Shown: positions 33,401 to 42,359, counted from the first letter of the stretch. The stretch: 64,000 nucleotides of DNA from Bacillaceae bacterium IKA-2 (GCA_031761875.1 CP134492.1:2170001-2234000); one strand, 5' to 3'. Notes: a model not told the origin generated them from the sequence alone. A program made the numbers and translations.

Positions 33401-33640
33401 ATTGAAGTAACTGGGGGCAATAGGTCAACAGGAGCTTGGTGTTGGTAACGATGTAAGCCTTGTAAAAATAAACGACGAATGGTTTGAATATCATGCTTTA
33501 CCGCAAGGATAATATATTAATTCTAATAAATACAAGCGTAAGCGTTTCTTCAAATTTGAAGGAATGCTTTTTCCATTTGAACCCAAATAAAAGTAATTTA
33601 ATGTTAGTATTAATTCACTTAAAGTAACTGGCAGAATCCT
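33401..33640 (+). repeat. Cassette repeat unit 11 (halves separated)
   Basis: Left half TGAAGTAAC-TGGGGGC-AATAG at 33404-33425 and right half CACTTAAAGTAAC-TGGCAG at 33616-33634. The 190 bp between contain a 33-codon open stretch ending INDEWFEYHALPQG before a TAA, probably the tail of a degraded cassette gene. This is the end of the repeat array. Confidence 0.65.
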
Positions 33641-34188
33641 TCAATAAGGAGATACCAATTTTTATTTAACTAACAAAGCATTTATTCAAAAAAACAATAA
33701 CTTTTACTAAAGTAACATCGTCTTATCTCAAAAGAGAAAGGTCGTTATTTTATGAAGATTTGTCTCCCAAAACTGAACCTGTTAGATATTAATCAACCAG
33801 TTTTTATTTTTGGTTATGTAAAAGCTCAATGTGAAGGACTATGTCACTATGTCACTATGACACCCAGCGAATGATTTAAGAGAAGGGACTTCAAGATTTT
33901 AGATTTTGAAGGCCTTTTTTATTGAAGTATTGGCTAATCATAGTAACGATTTTATGGTTATTCTGCTCTTCTTCATCGTTTCTTTTGCTCTTTCCTTCAT
34001 TAAATAGAGAAGCTTTTTCCACACACTAAGATGCCCAGCTGTAGAAAAAAATTGCTAAGTCATCTCGAAGTTTTAACAGTTAGTTAAAAAAAACTTCTTA
34101 TCTTGATAACATTTTGGTAACAATTTTCCTTTATATTTAAGGGAGTCCAAAAGGACAATTCGTAAGAGTCAGAGAAGGGGTATTAAAA
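33641..34188. other. Intergenic region after the array
   Basis: About 550 bp. A 40-codon frame (33752-33874, starting MKICLPKL) lacks a good ribosome binding site. A stem-loop CTTCAA ... TTGAAG followed by CCTTTTTT lies at 33889-33920 and is a likely terminator. A GGGTATTAAAA segment leads into the next gene. No other feature seen. Confidence 0.4.
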
Positions 34189-34500
34189 ATGAAAAAGAAA
34201 TTCGTGTTAACTTTATCAAGTATATTATTATCTATAGGATTATTAGTGGGGTGTTCCAGTGCCGATGAACCAGGATTTGAAGATGATCCAATCCAAAATG
34301 AAAATCCCGAACAAAGTGAAACGGAGTTTGATCCTGCAGGAAATGAAAATGATATGAACGAAGGTATGAACGAAGGTATGAACGAAGGTATGAACGAAGG
34401 CATGAACGAAGGTATGGATGGAGAAATGAACGGAGAAATGAACGGAGAAATGAATGGCGAGATTTTAAATGAAGATCAAGATGAAACAGAACAACCATAA
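34189..34500 (+). CDS. Lipoprotein with MNEG/MNGE tandem repeats
   Basis: A 103-residue acidic lipoprotein: signal peptide with lipobox LVGC (Cys22), an Asp/Glu/Asn-rich linker, and from about residue 55 tandem tetrapeptides MNEG (five times), MDGE, then MNGE (three times). The DNA is a 12-bp tandem repeat near 34355-34450, so length is expected to vary between strains. Related methionine/glutamate-rich lipoproteins occur in Bacillus, function unknown. ATG 34189 follows AGAAGGGG. Terminator downstream. Confidence 0.8.
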   Translation: MKKKFVLTLSSILLSIGLLVGCSSADEPGFEDDPIQNENPEQSETEFDPAGNENDMNEGMNEGMNEGMNEGMNEGMDGEMNGEMNGEMNGEILNEDQDETEQP

Positions 34501-34529
34501 GAATTAATTTCATAAAAGTAAGTTAATTG

Positions 34530-34577
34530 ACTGATTTCTCACTATCTATTGAAGTGGGAAGTCAGTTTTTTTGTTTT
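34530..34577 (+). terminator. Terminator after repeat lipoprotein gene
   Basis: Stem ACTGATTTCTCACT / AGTGGGAAGTCAGT (with G-T pairs) followed by a run of seven T. Confidence 0.88.
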
Positions 34578-34640
34578 AATACGTGTTAGAAGAAAAAATC
34601 AGAATGATGAAGTTGTTAAAAAACTTTAACTGAATGTAAA

Positions 34641-34684
34641 GAGGCCAGCCGCGGCGCCTCAATTTGCCGCCGGACTGACCTTTT
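34641..34684 (-). terminator. Terminator after adhE
   Basis: On the minus strand a GC-rich stem (GGTCAGTCCGGCGGC ... GCGCCGCGGCTGGCC with wobbles) follows the adhE stop and ends in TCTTTACATT. The GC content is striking against the AT-rich background. Confidence 0.75.
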
Positions 34685-34688
34685 ATTG

Positions 34689-37292
34689 TTATACTCCTTT
34701 ATAAGCCAACTTATATAACTCAGCTAACTCAGTTACAAGAGGCAGCTTTGGATTTGCAGTTGTACACTGATCTTCAAAGGCATGCTCTGAAAGTTGTTCA
34801 ATTTTTGCATCAAAGTCTTTCTTGTTAATTCCACAAGCTTCAATGCTCATTGGAATATTTAGTTCTTTGGCTAATTTAATAATAGCTTGAACAAGGCTTT
34901 CAACACCTTCTTCAGTTGTGCCAGCAGGTAAGCCTAGCATTGCTGCAATTTCTGTATAGCGCTCATGAGCAATGAAGTGCTCATACTTTGGAAATGCAGT
35001 AAACTTACTTGGTTTTGAAGCATTATAGCGAATTACATGAGGCATTAAAATTGTATTGGCACGTCCATGAGCAATATGGAATTCAGCACCCAATTTATGA
35101 GCCAAACTATGATTAATTCCAAGGAACGCGTTAGCAAATGCCATACCAGCAAGGGTAGATGCATTATGCATTTTTTCACGTGCTACTTCATTATCACCGT
35201 TACGATAAGCTGTTGGTAAATGCTTGAACACTAATTGAATAGCTTTCATTGCTAATCCATCTGTATAGTCATTAGCCATAATTGAAACGTAAGCCTCAAT
35301 CGCGTGAGTCAATACGTCCATACCAGTGTCAGCTGTTATGTGTTTTGGTACAGTCATAACAAACTGCGGATCAATGATTGCAACGTCTGGTGTTAACTCA
35401 TAATCTGCTATTGGGTATTTCATGTTGTTTTCTTTATCTGAAATAACAGTGAATGACGTTACTTCAGAACCAGTACCAGATGTAGTTGGGATAGCAACAA
35501 ATTTTGTTTTCCTACCAAGTTTTGGGAATTTAAAAACACGTTTACGAATATCTAAAAACTTTTGCTTTATTCCGTGAAATTCAGTTTCTGGGTGCTCATA
35601 GAATAACCACATACCTTTGGCGGCATCCATTGCGGATCCTCCACCAAGCGCAATAATTACATCTGGTTGGAAATTGTGCATCATCTCTGCACCTTTCATC
35701 ACTGTTTGAATTGATGGATCTGGCTCAACATCTGAGAAGATTTCACAATGAACGTAATCTGGACGACTTCTCAAGTAATGTAAAACTTTATCGACATAAC
35801 CAAGCTTTACCATTGCTTCGTCAGTTACGATGATAGCTCTTGAAATGTCAGGCATTTTTGATAAATATTGAGTTGAATGTTTTTCAAAATAAATTTTTGG
35901 TGGGACTTTAAACCATTGCATATTTGTTTTCCTTCTCGCTAAGCGTTTAATATTTAATAAATGTAGTGCACCTACGTTTGACGAAACTGAATTACGACCG
36001 TAAGATCCACAACCTAATGTTAATGATGGTAGGAACCCATTATAAATGTCACCAATTGCTCCTTGTGAAGATGGTGCATTCACGATTAGACGTCCAGCTT
36101 TCATTCGATGACCAAATTGAGCAATAACGGTGTCATCATTCGAGTGAATAACTGCTGAGTGACCAAGGCCACCAAACTCAAGCATTTCTTCGCAGAGAGT
36201 TAAACCTTCTTGAGTTGAATTAGCTTTATAAAATGCTAGTACTGGACTTAATTTTTCCCTTGATAGCGGATGGTCAGGACCAACCCCTGTTAACTCTGCA
36301 ATTAAAATCTTTGTATTTTCTGGTACTTTTAAGCCAGCTTTTTGGGCAATTTCAAATGGATATTTTCCAACAATGTCAGGATTAACAGCACAAGTAACCT
36401 CGTTAATGACCAGCTTTTCTAATTTTTTCTTCTCCGCGTCATTCAAGAAATAACAATTGTTTTCCTGCAATAAGGCCTTAACTTCATTGTAAATTTCTTT
36501 ATCAACAATAGCCGCTTGCTCAGAAGCACAAATCATTCCGTTATCAAACGTTTTAGATAAGATAAGATCATTTACGGCACGTTTTACAGTCGCTGTTTTT
36601 TCGATATAACAAGGAACATTACCAGGGCCTACACCTAAAGCGGGCTTTCCTGTGCTATATGCTGATTTCACCATTCCCGCTCCACCTGTTGCAAGAACAA
36701 GAGCAATTCCAGGATGGTTCATCAGTTGTTGCGTTGCTGCAATTGAAGGTGCGTCAATCCATTGTATGCAATTGGCAGGTGCCCCTGCTTTTATTGCTGC
36801 ATCACGAACAACTTTTGCTGCTTCGCTACTACAATTTTGTGCAGATGGATGGAAAGCAAAGATAATGGGATTTCTTGTTTTCATGGCAATAATCGCTTTA
36901 AATAATGTTGTTGAAGTAGGATTCGTAACAGGTGTTACCCCCGCAATTACTCCTATTGGTTCGGCTATTTGGACAATACTGTCATATTCGTTATCATCAA
37001 TGATACCAACTGTTTTATCATTCTTTATATTGTGATAAATGTATTCTGTCGCAAACATGTTCTTAATAATTTTGTCTTCATATACTCCGCGTTTCGTTTC
37101 TTCAATGGCTAATTTCGCCAATGGCATATGCTGATCTAATCCAGCCAAAGCCATTTCTTTAACAATGTTATCTACCGCTTCTTGGTCAAAACTCATAAAT
37201 TCAGCTAATGCCTTGTTTCCTTTGTCTACTAAAGTATTAATTATTGTTGAAATATCATCTTGTTTGTCAACTGATATTGTTGCAATCTCCAT
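34689..37292 (-). CDS. adhE: Bifunctional acetaldehyde-CoA/alcohol dehydrogenase
   Basis: Reduces acetyl-CoA to ethanol in two NADH-dependent steps, regenerating NAD+ during fermentation. Of 867 residues, about 1-440 form the aldehyde dehydrogenase domain (catalytic Cys255 in DNGMICASEQ, GVTPVTNPTSTTL cofactor loop) and about 450-867 the iron-dependent alcohol dehydrogenase domain (GGGSAMDAAKGMWLFYE, HAIEAYVS, GINHSLAHKLGAEFHIAHG metal ligands). The frame is open nine codons upstream, but ATG 37292 has AAGGAGG 7 bp before it. It lies 65 bp behind a small gene whose promoter region carries a Rex-like site. Cytoplasmic spirosome enzyme. Confidence 0.97.
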   Translation of the reverse strand: MEIATISVDKQDDISTIINTLVDKGNKALAEFMSFDQEAVDNIVKEMALAGLDQHMPLAKLAIEETKRGVYEDKIIKNMFATEYIYHNIKNDKTVGIIDDNEYDSIVQIAEPIGVIAGVTPVTNPTSTTLFKAIIAMKTRNPIIFAFHPSAQNCSSEAAKVVRDAAIKAGAPANCIQWIDAPSIAATQQLMNHPGIALVLATGGAGMVKSAYSTGKPALGVGPGNVPCYIEKTATVKRAVNDLILSKTFDNGMICASEQAAIVDKEIYNEVKALLQENNCYFLNDAEKKKLEKLVINEVTCAVNPDIVGKYPFEIAQKAGLKVPENTKILIAELTGVGPDHPLSREKLSPVLAFYKANSTQEGLTLCEEMLEFGGLGHSAVIHSNDDTVIAQFGHRMKAGRLIVNAPSSQGAIGDIYNGFLPSLTLGCGSYGRNSVSSNVGALHLLNIKRLARRKTNMQWFKVPPKIYFEKHSTQYLSKMPDISRAIIVTDEAMVKLGYVDKVLHYLRSRPDYVHCEIFSDVEPDPSIQTVMKGAEMMHNFQPDVIIALGGGSAMDAAKGMWLFYEHPETEFHGIKQKFLDIRKRVFKFPKLGRKTKFVAIPTTSGTGSEVTSFTVISDKENNMKYPIADYELTPDVAIIDPQFVMTVPKHITADTGMDVLTHAIEAYVSIMANDYTDGLAMKAIQLVFKHLPTAYRNGDNEVAREKMHNASTLAGMAFANAFLGINHSLAHKLGAEFHIAHGRANTILMPHVIRYNASKPSKFTAFPKYEHFIAHERYTEIAAMLGLPAGTTEEGVESLVQAIIKLAKELNIPMSIEACGINKKDFDAKIEQLSEHAFEDQCTTANPKLPLVTELAELYKLAYKGV

Positions 37293-37357
37293 TAATAAAT
37301 CCTCCTTAAAATTTCTCATCTACATTGTGATGTATTGAGCAAGTGATTCCAAAAAAA

Positions 37358-37585
37358 TTATTCGCAAACTGGATTTCTATGAATCTTTGTAATGGAAATA
37401 TCTTTATAGATTTTAGAGTTTTCTTTTATTATACAAACATAATTTACTGTCCAAATATATGAGGGGGTTTCCTTGTCGTCTTCAAACATCATTGCATCAA
37501 ATTCATCTCCAACAAGTTCTTCAAATATTTGTTGTGTATATCTTTCAGTATCAGTAGAGAAATCTTTCCATCCGCATAAAATCAT
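37358..37585 (-). CDS. Small hypothetical protein upstream of adhE
   Basis: A 75-residue soluble acidic protein of unknown family (MILCGWKDFSTDTERYTQQI ...). It has an excellent ribosome binding site, AGGAGG 8 nt before the ATG at 37585, and codon use like its neighbours, so it is probably real. It may be cotranscribed with adhE, 65 bp downstream, with no terminator between. Confidence 0.65.
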   Translation of the reverse strand: MILCGWKDFSTDTERYTQQIFEELVGDEFDAMMFEDDKETPSYIWTVNYVCIIKENSKIYKDISITKIHRNPVCE

Positions 37586-37631
37586 ATAATTTTCCTCCTT
37601 TTGTTTGTTAATTATATTTTAACATAGAATA

Positions 37632-37653
37632 CTTTGTGAAACAGTGAACAAAG
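37632..37653. promoter_or_regulatory. Rex-like operator upstream of adhE unit
   Basis: CTTTGT-N10-ACAAAG (37632-37653), containing TTGTGAAACAGTGAACAA. It resembles the Rex consensus TTGTGAA-N4-TTCACAA but is imperfect in the second half-site. Rex represses adhE in many Firmicutes when NADH is low. The site lies about 50 bp upstream of the small gene that precedes adhE. Confidence 0.5.
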
Positions 37654-37945
37654 TTTGTCGGTTTTTAAACCGTTTTCATTGTTGTTTTAAGGCGTAATCA
37701 AAAATTAGACTCAGATTTTTGTCGAGATTTCTAGAATATAAGACTCAAAAATGTTAATTATGATAGGATGTTATGTAGTAATCAAAAATATTTAGGTGAA
37801 CACTACCACAACTATTTCAAGAGTGTCGGCGTTCTGACATCCAAACATGCGGAAATATCGTTTGATTGCGGAATAAAGAAGATAGTTAACCAAGTAACGA
37901 ATATTGATAAAAGCTGCAAAAATAAAATTTAGGATGGAATTTAAC
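37654..37945. other. Intergenic region between divergent genes
   Basis: About 290 bp between the adhE unit and the flavoprotein gene. A candidate -10 (TATGATAGG, near 37759) and AT-rich sequence are seen; nothing else identified. Confidence 0.35.
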
Positions 37946-39538
37946 ATGTTAAGAATAAATAATATTAAGCTTCGTGCTGATTTTGACCCAAGTAAGGAAA
38001 ATGAACTTTTAGCTCAGAAAATCCAGAAAATACTAAGGGTCAAACAGGTCAAAATATTGTCTTTTAATATTTCTAAGAAGTCGATCGACGCAAGGGAAAA
38101 AAATAATGTCCAGCTTGTTTATTCTGTTGATGTTGAAATTGAAAACGAGAAATCGTATTTAGGAATAAAAGATGTTTCTTCCTATGAACCAATAGAATAT
38201 GAGATCAAGGAAACCAAGAAAAACATCCGTCCTGTAGTAGTTGGAAGTGGACCTGCTGGACTTTTATGTGCCTTGGTATTAGCAGAACATGGTTTAAACC
38301 CAGTTGTTATAGAGCAAGGAATGGACGTCGATCGAAGAAAAATGGCTGTTGAAAAATTTTGGAAGTACGGCGTACTTGAAACTAATAATAATGTCCAATT
38401 TGGAGAAGGTGGAGCAGGAACATTTTCAGATGGTAAATTAACAACAGGCATAAAAAACACTAGAATTCCGAAAGTATTTAAGGAACTCATAGAAGCTGGT
38501 GCGCCTAGGGAGATTTCTTATTTATCAAAACCCCATATTGGAACTGACATTTTGATAACGGTTGTTAGAAATATTCGAAAAAAAATCGAACGACTAGGTG
38601 GGGAAGTGCGTTTCGAAACGAAAATGAAGGAACTTATTATTGAAAATGGTGAAGTTAGAGGGGTGCTACTAGAAAGACAACAAGGGAATACAGAGTCAAT
38701 CGAAACCAATGCTGTGGTACTCGCGATAGGGCATAGTGCCAGGGATACTTTTTATATGTTAAAGGATCTAGGTGTAGACATGATACCGAAGCCTTTTGCT
38801 GTAGGTGTGCGTATTGAACATCTCCAAAAAGACATCGATTTACAGCAATTCGGTAAGTTTACAAATAATCCACTACTTGGTGCGTCTGATTATAAGTTGA
38901 ATGCACATCTCCCAAATGGAAGAGGCGTTTTCTCGTTTTGTATGTGCCCTGGAGGTCATGTTGTTGCAGCCGCATCAGAAAAGAATGCTGTAGTTACAAA
39001 TGGGATGAGCTATAGCGCAAGAAGTGGTGAAAATGCTAACAGTGCATTGCTTGTTTCTATCTCACCAACTGATTTTAATGGAGACGTTTTGGCAGCTATT
39101 GAGTTTCAAAGAAAACTTGAGCGAAAAGCATTTGAACTTGGTGGCAGAAATTATTTTGCACCAGTACAATTGGTCGGCGATTTCTTAGTAAATAAGGGTA
39201 GTAAACAACTCGGCCGTATTAACCCAACTTATACCCCAGGTGTTACACCAACGGACTTAAGAGAATGTCTTGATGATTTTATCGTTGATAGTATAAAAGA
39301 CGGCTTAAGAGTAATGGATAAAAAACTTGCAGGCTTTATCAAACATGATGCTGTTTTATCAGCTGTAGAAAGCCGAAGTTCATCACCAGTTACAATTAAG
39401 CGAAATCCGCTGACATATGAGTCGAACATCAAAGGGTTATACCCTTGTGGTGAAGGTGCAGGTTATGCTGGAGGGATCACGTCTAGTGCTGTTGACGGCA
39501 TAAAATGTGCAGAAGCGCTAATGGAGATTGAAATTTAG
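37946..39538 (+). CDS. FAD-dependent NAD(P)-utilising dehydrogenase (COG2509-like)
   Basis: A 530-residue cytoplasmic flavoprotein. Residues 1-85 form a small N-terminal alpha/beta domain; the FAD-binding motif VVGSGPAGLLCALVLAEHGLNPVVIEQG follows at about 95-125. Then come NNVQFGEGGAGTFSDGKLTTGI and the C-terminal GLYPCGEGAGYAGGITSSAVDG, all hallmarks of the COG2509 group. Its substrate is not known. ATG 37946 has AGGATGG 8 bp upstream; the more upstream in-frame start has none. Single gene. Confidence 0.88.
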   Translation: MLRINNIKLRADFDPSKENELLAQKIQKILRVKQVKILSFNISKKSIDAREKNNVQLVYSVDVEIENEKSYLGIKDVSSYEPIEYEIKETKKNIRPVVVGSGPAGLLCALVLAEHGLNPVVIEQGMDVDRRKMAVEKFWKYGVLETNNNVQFGEGGAGTFSDGKLTTGIKNTRIPKVFKELIEAGAPREISYLSKPHIGTDILITVVRNIRKKIERLGGEVRFETKMKELIIENGEVRGVLLERQQGNTESIETNAVVLAIGHSARDTFYMLKDLGVDMIPKPFAVGVRIEHLQKDIDLQQFGKFTNNPLLGASDYKLNAHLPNGRGVFSFCMCPGGHVVAAASEKNAVVTNGMSYSARSGENANSALLVSISPTDFNGDVLAAIEFQRKLERKAFELGGRNYFAPVQLVGDFLVNKGSKQLGRINPTYTPGVTPTDLRECLDDFIVDSIKDGLRVMDKKLAGFIKHDAVLSAVESRSSSPVTIKRNPLTYESNIKGLYPCGEGAGYAGGITSSAVDGIKCAEALMEIEI

Positions 39539-39577
39539 TTTTTGATAAGCATGATCCCGGACCGTTGTTATGCTTCC

Positions 39578-39632
39578 CGCAATGAACGAGAGGAAAAGGG
39601 AGCGGAAATGTCAAAACCTTACCTATTCGTAT
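39578..39632 (+). mobile_element. Relic of a group II intron 3' end
   Basis: TGAACGAGAGGAAAAGGGAG followed by CGG-A-ATGTCAAAACCTTACCTAT matches the 3' end (domain VI and terminus) of the group II intron at 28357-28402 with few changes. No domain V or other intron sequence precedes it, so it is a degraded trace of a past insertion just after the flavoprotein gene. Confidence 0.7.
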
Positions 39633-39760
39633 TAATAAGATCATTCCATTTGTTTAATTGAGCACCAGCTCGTGTTATAATGAGTAACTTAAGATAATTA
39701 CAATTAAACGGATGCCAAGAAAAGCCTCCGCATTGCGATAAAATATGGAGGTGTAAGAAA

Positions 39761-39970
39761 TTGAATAAACGATGGACGATTGGTAAAATTAAAGAATTTG
39801 TTGAGAAAAATTCGGAAAGTAAGTTGCTAACAACGGAATATCACGGTTTTTCTCAAAGTTTATTATTTAAATGTGCATGTGGTAACAACTTCGAAAAAAT
39901 ATTTACGAAATTCAAAAATAATAACCAACGTAAATGTGACGTGTGCCAACCACCAAAAGCGACACGATAA
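39761..39970 (+). CDS. Small zinc-ribbon-like protein
   Basis: A 69-residue basic protein with Cys-x-Cys (CACGN) and Cys-x2-Cys (CDVC) near the C-terminus, a possible zinc ribbon, preceded by a helical segment. It resembles short zinc-ribbon fragments found beside homing endonucleases or in DUF723-type proteins. Function unknown. TTG 39761 has GGAGGTG 8 bp upstream. Followed by a REP-like motif and a strong terminator. Confidence 0.6.
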   Translation: MNKRWTIGKIKEFVEKNSESKLLTTEYHGFSQSLLFKCACGNNFEKIFTKFKNNNQRKCDVCQPPKATR

Positions 39971-39984
39971 TCTAAATGGAAAAT

Positions 39985-39997
39985 GGGGACAGGCACC
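39985..39997 (+). repeat. REP-like motif GGGGACAGGCACC (copy 1)
   Basis: Half of the palindromic motif found complete at 42269-42290. Both copies are preceded by GGAAAAT. Confidence 0.6.
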
Positions 39998-40024
39998 GAA
40001 TCTTAATGTTGCTTCATTAATAAA

Positions 40025-40077
40025 AAAGATCTTGCCAACAATCAGTGATTTGATTGTTGGCAAGATCTTTTTTTTAA
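40025..40077. terminator. Strong bidirectional terminator
   Basis: A 20-bp perfect stem (AAAGATCTTGCCAACAATCA, 40025-40044, with its complement at 40051-40070) followed by a T run. Confidence 0.92.
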
Positions 40078-40164
40078 AATACCTTACAAAAGGCTGATGC
40101 ATTTTTCACTTGTGAGAAGGGAATGCTCTTACTATGAAATTTCTACTTAGAGGCGGGGATTGAA

Positions 40165-41268
40165 ATGAACATTGCTATCATGGGTGCAGGACTTTCAGGT
40201 TTAGCGTGTGCACTTACACTTGAAAAAAATGGAATTTCACCAACTATATATGAAAAACACAGTAGTGTAGGAGTTAGATTTGTAAATGGAGAGGTCTTGC
40301 TGTCTATTTTTAATTTTCCAGTTCATGATTGCATTGCGTCATTATCAGAAGAATATGGAATAGATCTTAAACCGGCGGCAGCTATTATGAGAATGGAACT
40401 TTTTTCAAAAAATGAGAAAGCAATAATAGAGGGCGATCTTGGGTTCTCAAATATACGTGGCAGACATCAAAATACATTTGAGTCGCAATTAGCGCAGCAA
40501 ACCAAATCAACTATTCAATACAACTCCGATAAAACCTATGAACAATTAGCAAGAGAATATTCTCATGTTGTGATGGCAACTGGTGATGGAGCTTATGCAA
40601 AGGAGACTAGAAACTTCAGAGAGGATTTAACTGTTTCTATTAAAGGTGCAACAATTGAAGGTAACTTCGATCGGTATACTGTGTTGGCCTGGATTAATTA
40701 CGACATTTCTCCTTACGGTTACTGTTTTCTTATTCCTTTTTCAAAAAAAGAAGCAAATATATCGATAGCAATTCCAGATTTGCCTGATAATACTGATCTA
40801 AACCTTAACGTTATGTGGGACTTATTTTACCAAAAGGTTCGTTCACAACTGAAACAGGAATTACCGATCACAGATAATTTTCAAATAACACGGTATCCAA
40901 TTGGAATATGTAAGTCAGCACGAATTGGAAATACTTTTTATGTCGGGAATTGTTTTGGAAGTATGATGCCTTTTATGGGATTTGGCCAGTATACCGCTAT
41001 TTTAAGCGGGATATATGCAGCCTATGACATATGTGGTAAAGGTAAATATGAGGAGTTAATGGAACCACTTCGCCAAGGTTATGAAAATTCCCTCGTTTTA
41101 AGAAGAGCAATGGAGCAAGTTTCTAATGATGGGTTAGATAGAACGATAAGATTATTACAAGGAAACTTGGGTAAAAAATTGTTCCACACAAAAAAAATAG
41201 ATCCATTAAAAGCAGCAAGCTATTTACTGCGTCCATACATTAAAATAAAAAAAGGAGTGACCTCATAA
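40165..41268 (+). CDS. FAD/NAD(P)-binding oxidoreductase
   Basis: A 367-residue flavoprotein with N-terminal dinucleotide motif IMGAGLSGLACALTLEKNGISPTIYEK (GxGxxG at about 7-12) and a later GNCFGSMMPFMGFGQYTAILSG region where FAD monooxygenase/geranylgeranyl reductase proteins carry their second FAD motif. The substrate is unknown. ATG 40165 is preceded by GAGGCGGGG. Its stop TAA overlaps the ATG of the DUF3231 gene by one base, so the two are translationally coupled. Confidence 0.82.
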   Translation: MNIAIMGAGLSGLACALTLEKNGISPTIYEKHSSVGVRFVNGEVLLSIFNFPVHDCIASLSEEYGIDLKPAAAIMRMELFSKNEKAIIEGDLGFSNIRGRHQNTFESQLAQQTKSTIQYNSDKTYEQLAREYSHVVMATGDGAYAKETRNFREDLTVSIKGATIEGNFDRYTVLAWINYDISPYGYCFLIPFSKKEANISIAIPDLPDNTDLNLNVMWDLFYQKVRSQLKQELPITDNFQITRYPIGICKSARIGNTFYVGNCFGSMMPFMGFGQYTAILSGIYAAYDICGKGKYEELMEPLRQGYENSLVLRRAMEQVSNDGLDRTIRLLQGNLGKKLFHTKKIDPLKAASYLLRPYIKIKKGVTS

Positions 41269-42260
41269 TGAATAAAACGGAGTCAATATCTCTTACAGCT
41301 TCTGAACTTGGCTATCTTTGGACTGGTTATTCTATTAATGAAATGTCTAAGTGGTATTTAACAGTATTTCTTGAACAATCAAAAGACGAAGAAATAAAAA
41401 ACTTATATACGTTTGCATTAGAGAACACGAATGATATCCTTATTGAACGAAAAAAGCTCCTCAGTCAAGACGGTTATCCAATCCCTGTTGGCTTTTCCGA
41501 GAAGGATATCTCTGAAAGCTCTCCTCCGTTATTTTCTGATCGATTTTTGTTACACTACCTCCATGGAGGTGTTCAACTTGGTCTGGAATTTCACTCTAGA
41601 TCGCTAGCATTGTCCACCAGAGTAGATGTTCGGAAATACCATATTAATTGTTTAAATTTTGCTATCAAATTAAATGAAAAAGTGGTTAATCTTCTTTTAA
41701 ACAAAGGTTTATATTGGCGAACACCGTCATTACCTGCACCAAAATCTCCAGAAATTATTCAAAAGTCAAGTTATCTTAATGGATTGTTGGGAGATACTCG
41801 TCCAATTAACAGTATGGAAATTGCTAATCTTTACCAAATTTTAAACCTCCTTATTATGATAGAAACTCTTTGTATAGGCTTTGCTCAAACCTCTGACAAT
41901 GAAGAAATAGTTGAACTATTCTTAAAAGGAGCATCAATCGTAAGAAATCAATTTAATTCACTGGTAGAATTATTAAATAAAGATAATTTACCAGCTCCAC
42001 CTAGCTATTCAGCAGAACTCACAAATTCCCAAAAAAGAATATTCTCCGACCGAATTATGGTCTCCCAAATAGCTGGTTTATTTGGTTCTCTATTAACTCA
42101 ATACGGGTTCTCTCTTGGAGCTGTAATGAAACATGATTTGGTTACAGAATATTCACAGCATATCAGTAAAGTAGGACCTTACACAGAGAAGGTTACTAGG
42201 TTCCTTATTGAAAAAGAATGGTTAGAAAAAGTCCCGGGAGCTGTGTCTCGGGAGCTGTAG
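41268..42260 (+). CDS. DUF3231 family protein
   Basis: A 330-residue soluble helical protein built from two similar halves (about 1-165 and 170-330), each with a four-helix, ferritin-like pattern; both start with a LTASELGYLW / INSMEIANLY-type helix and contain SDRxxxxxxxxG (SDRFLLHYLHGG, SDRIMVSQIAG). This is the DUF3231 duplication seen in sporeformers and related to CotF-like coat proteins. Function unknown. Coupled to the flavoprotein upstream. Confidence 0.85.
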   Translation: MNKTESISLTASELGYLWTGYSINEMSKWYLTVFLEQSKDEEIKNLYTFALENTNDILIERKKLLSQDGYPIPVGFSEKDISESSPPLFSDRFLLHYLHGGVQLGLEFHSRSLALSTRVDVRKYHINCLNFAIKLNEKVVNLLLNKGLYWRTPSLPAPKSPEIIQKSSYLNGLLGDTRPINSMEIANLYQILNLLIMIETLCIGFAQTSDNEEIVELFLKGASIVRNQFNSLVELLNKDNLPAPPSYSAELTNSQKRIFSDRIMVSQIAGLFGSLLTQYGFSLGAVMKHDLVTEYSQHISKVGPYTEKVTRFLIEKEWLEKVPGAVSREL

Positions 42261-42268
42261 TAGGAAAA

Positions 42269-42290
42269 TGGGGACAGGCACCTTGTCCCA
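42269..42290. repeat. REP-like palindrome (copy 2)
   Basis: TGGGGACAGGCACCTTGTCCC with GGGACA / TGTCCC arms. Motifs of this kind are associated with REP elements mobilised by RAYT transposases in Bacillus; no such transposase is in the window. Confidence 0.65.
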
Positions 42291-42359
42291 AAAGTTATTG
42301 GTAGAAGATTTGGTACATGTAGACTACTATCATGGGCGCAATACACTGTGACAACCTAA

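Noticed and set aside
23516-33640. The spaced repeats as a CRISPR array
   Set aside because: Spacing is hundreds of bases and irregular, whole genes lie between units, and no cas genes are present.
33752-33874. 40-codon frame starting MKICLPKL
   Set aside because: Weak ribosome binding site, partly made of a TCACTATG direct repeat; no support for a gene.
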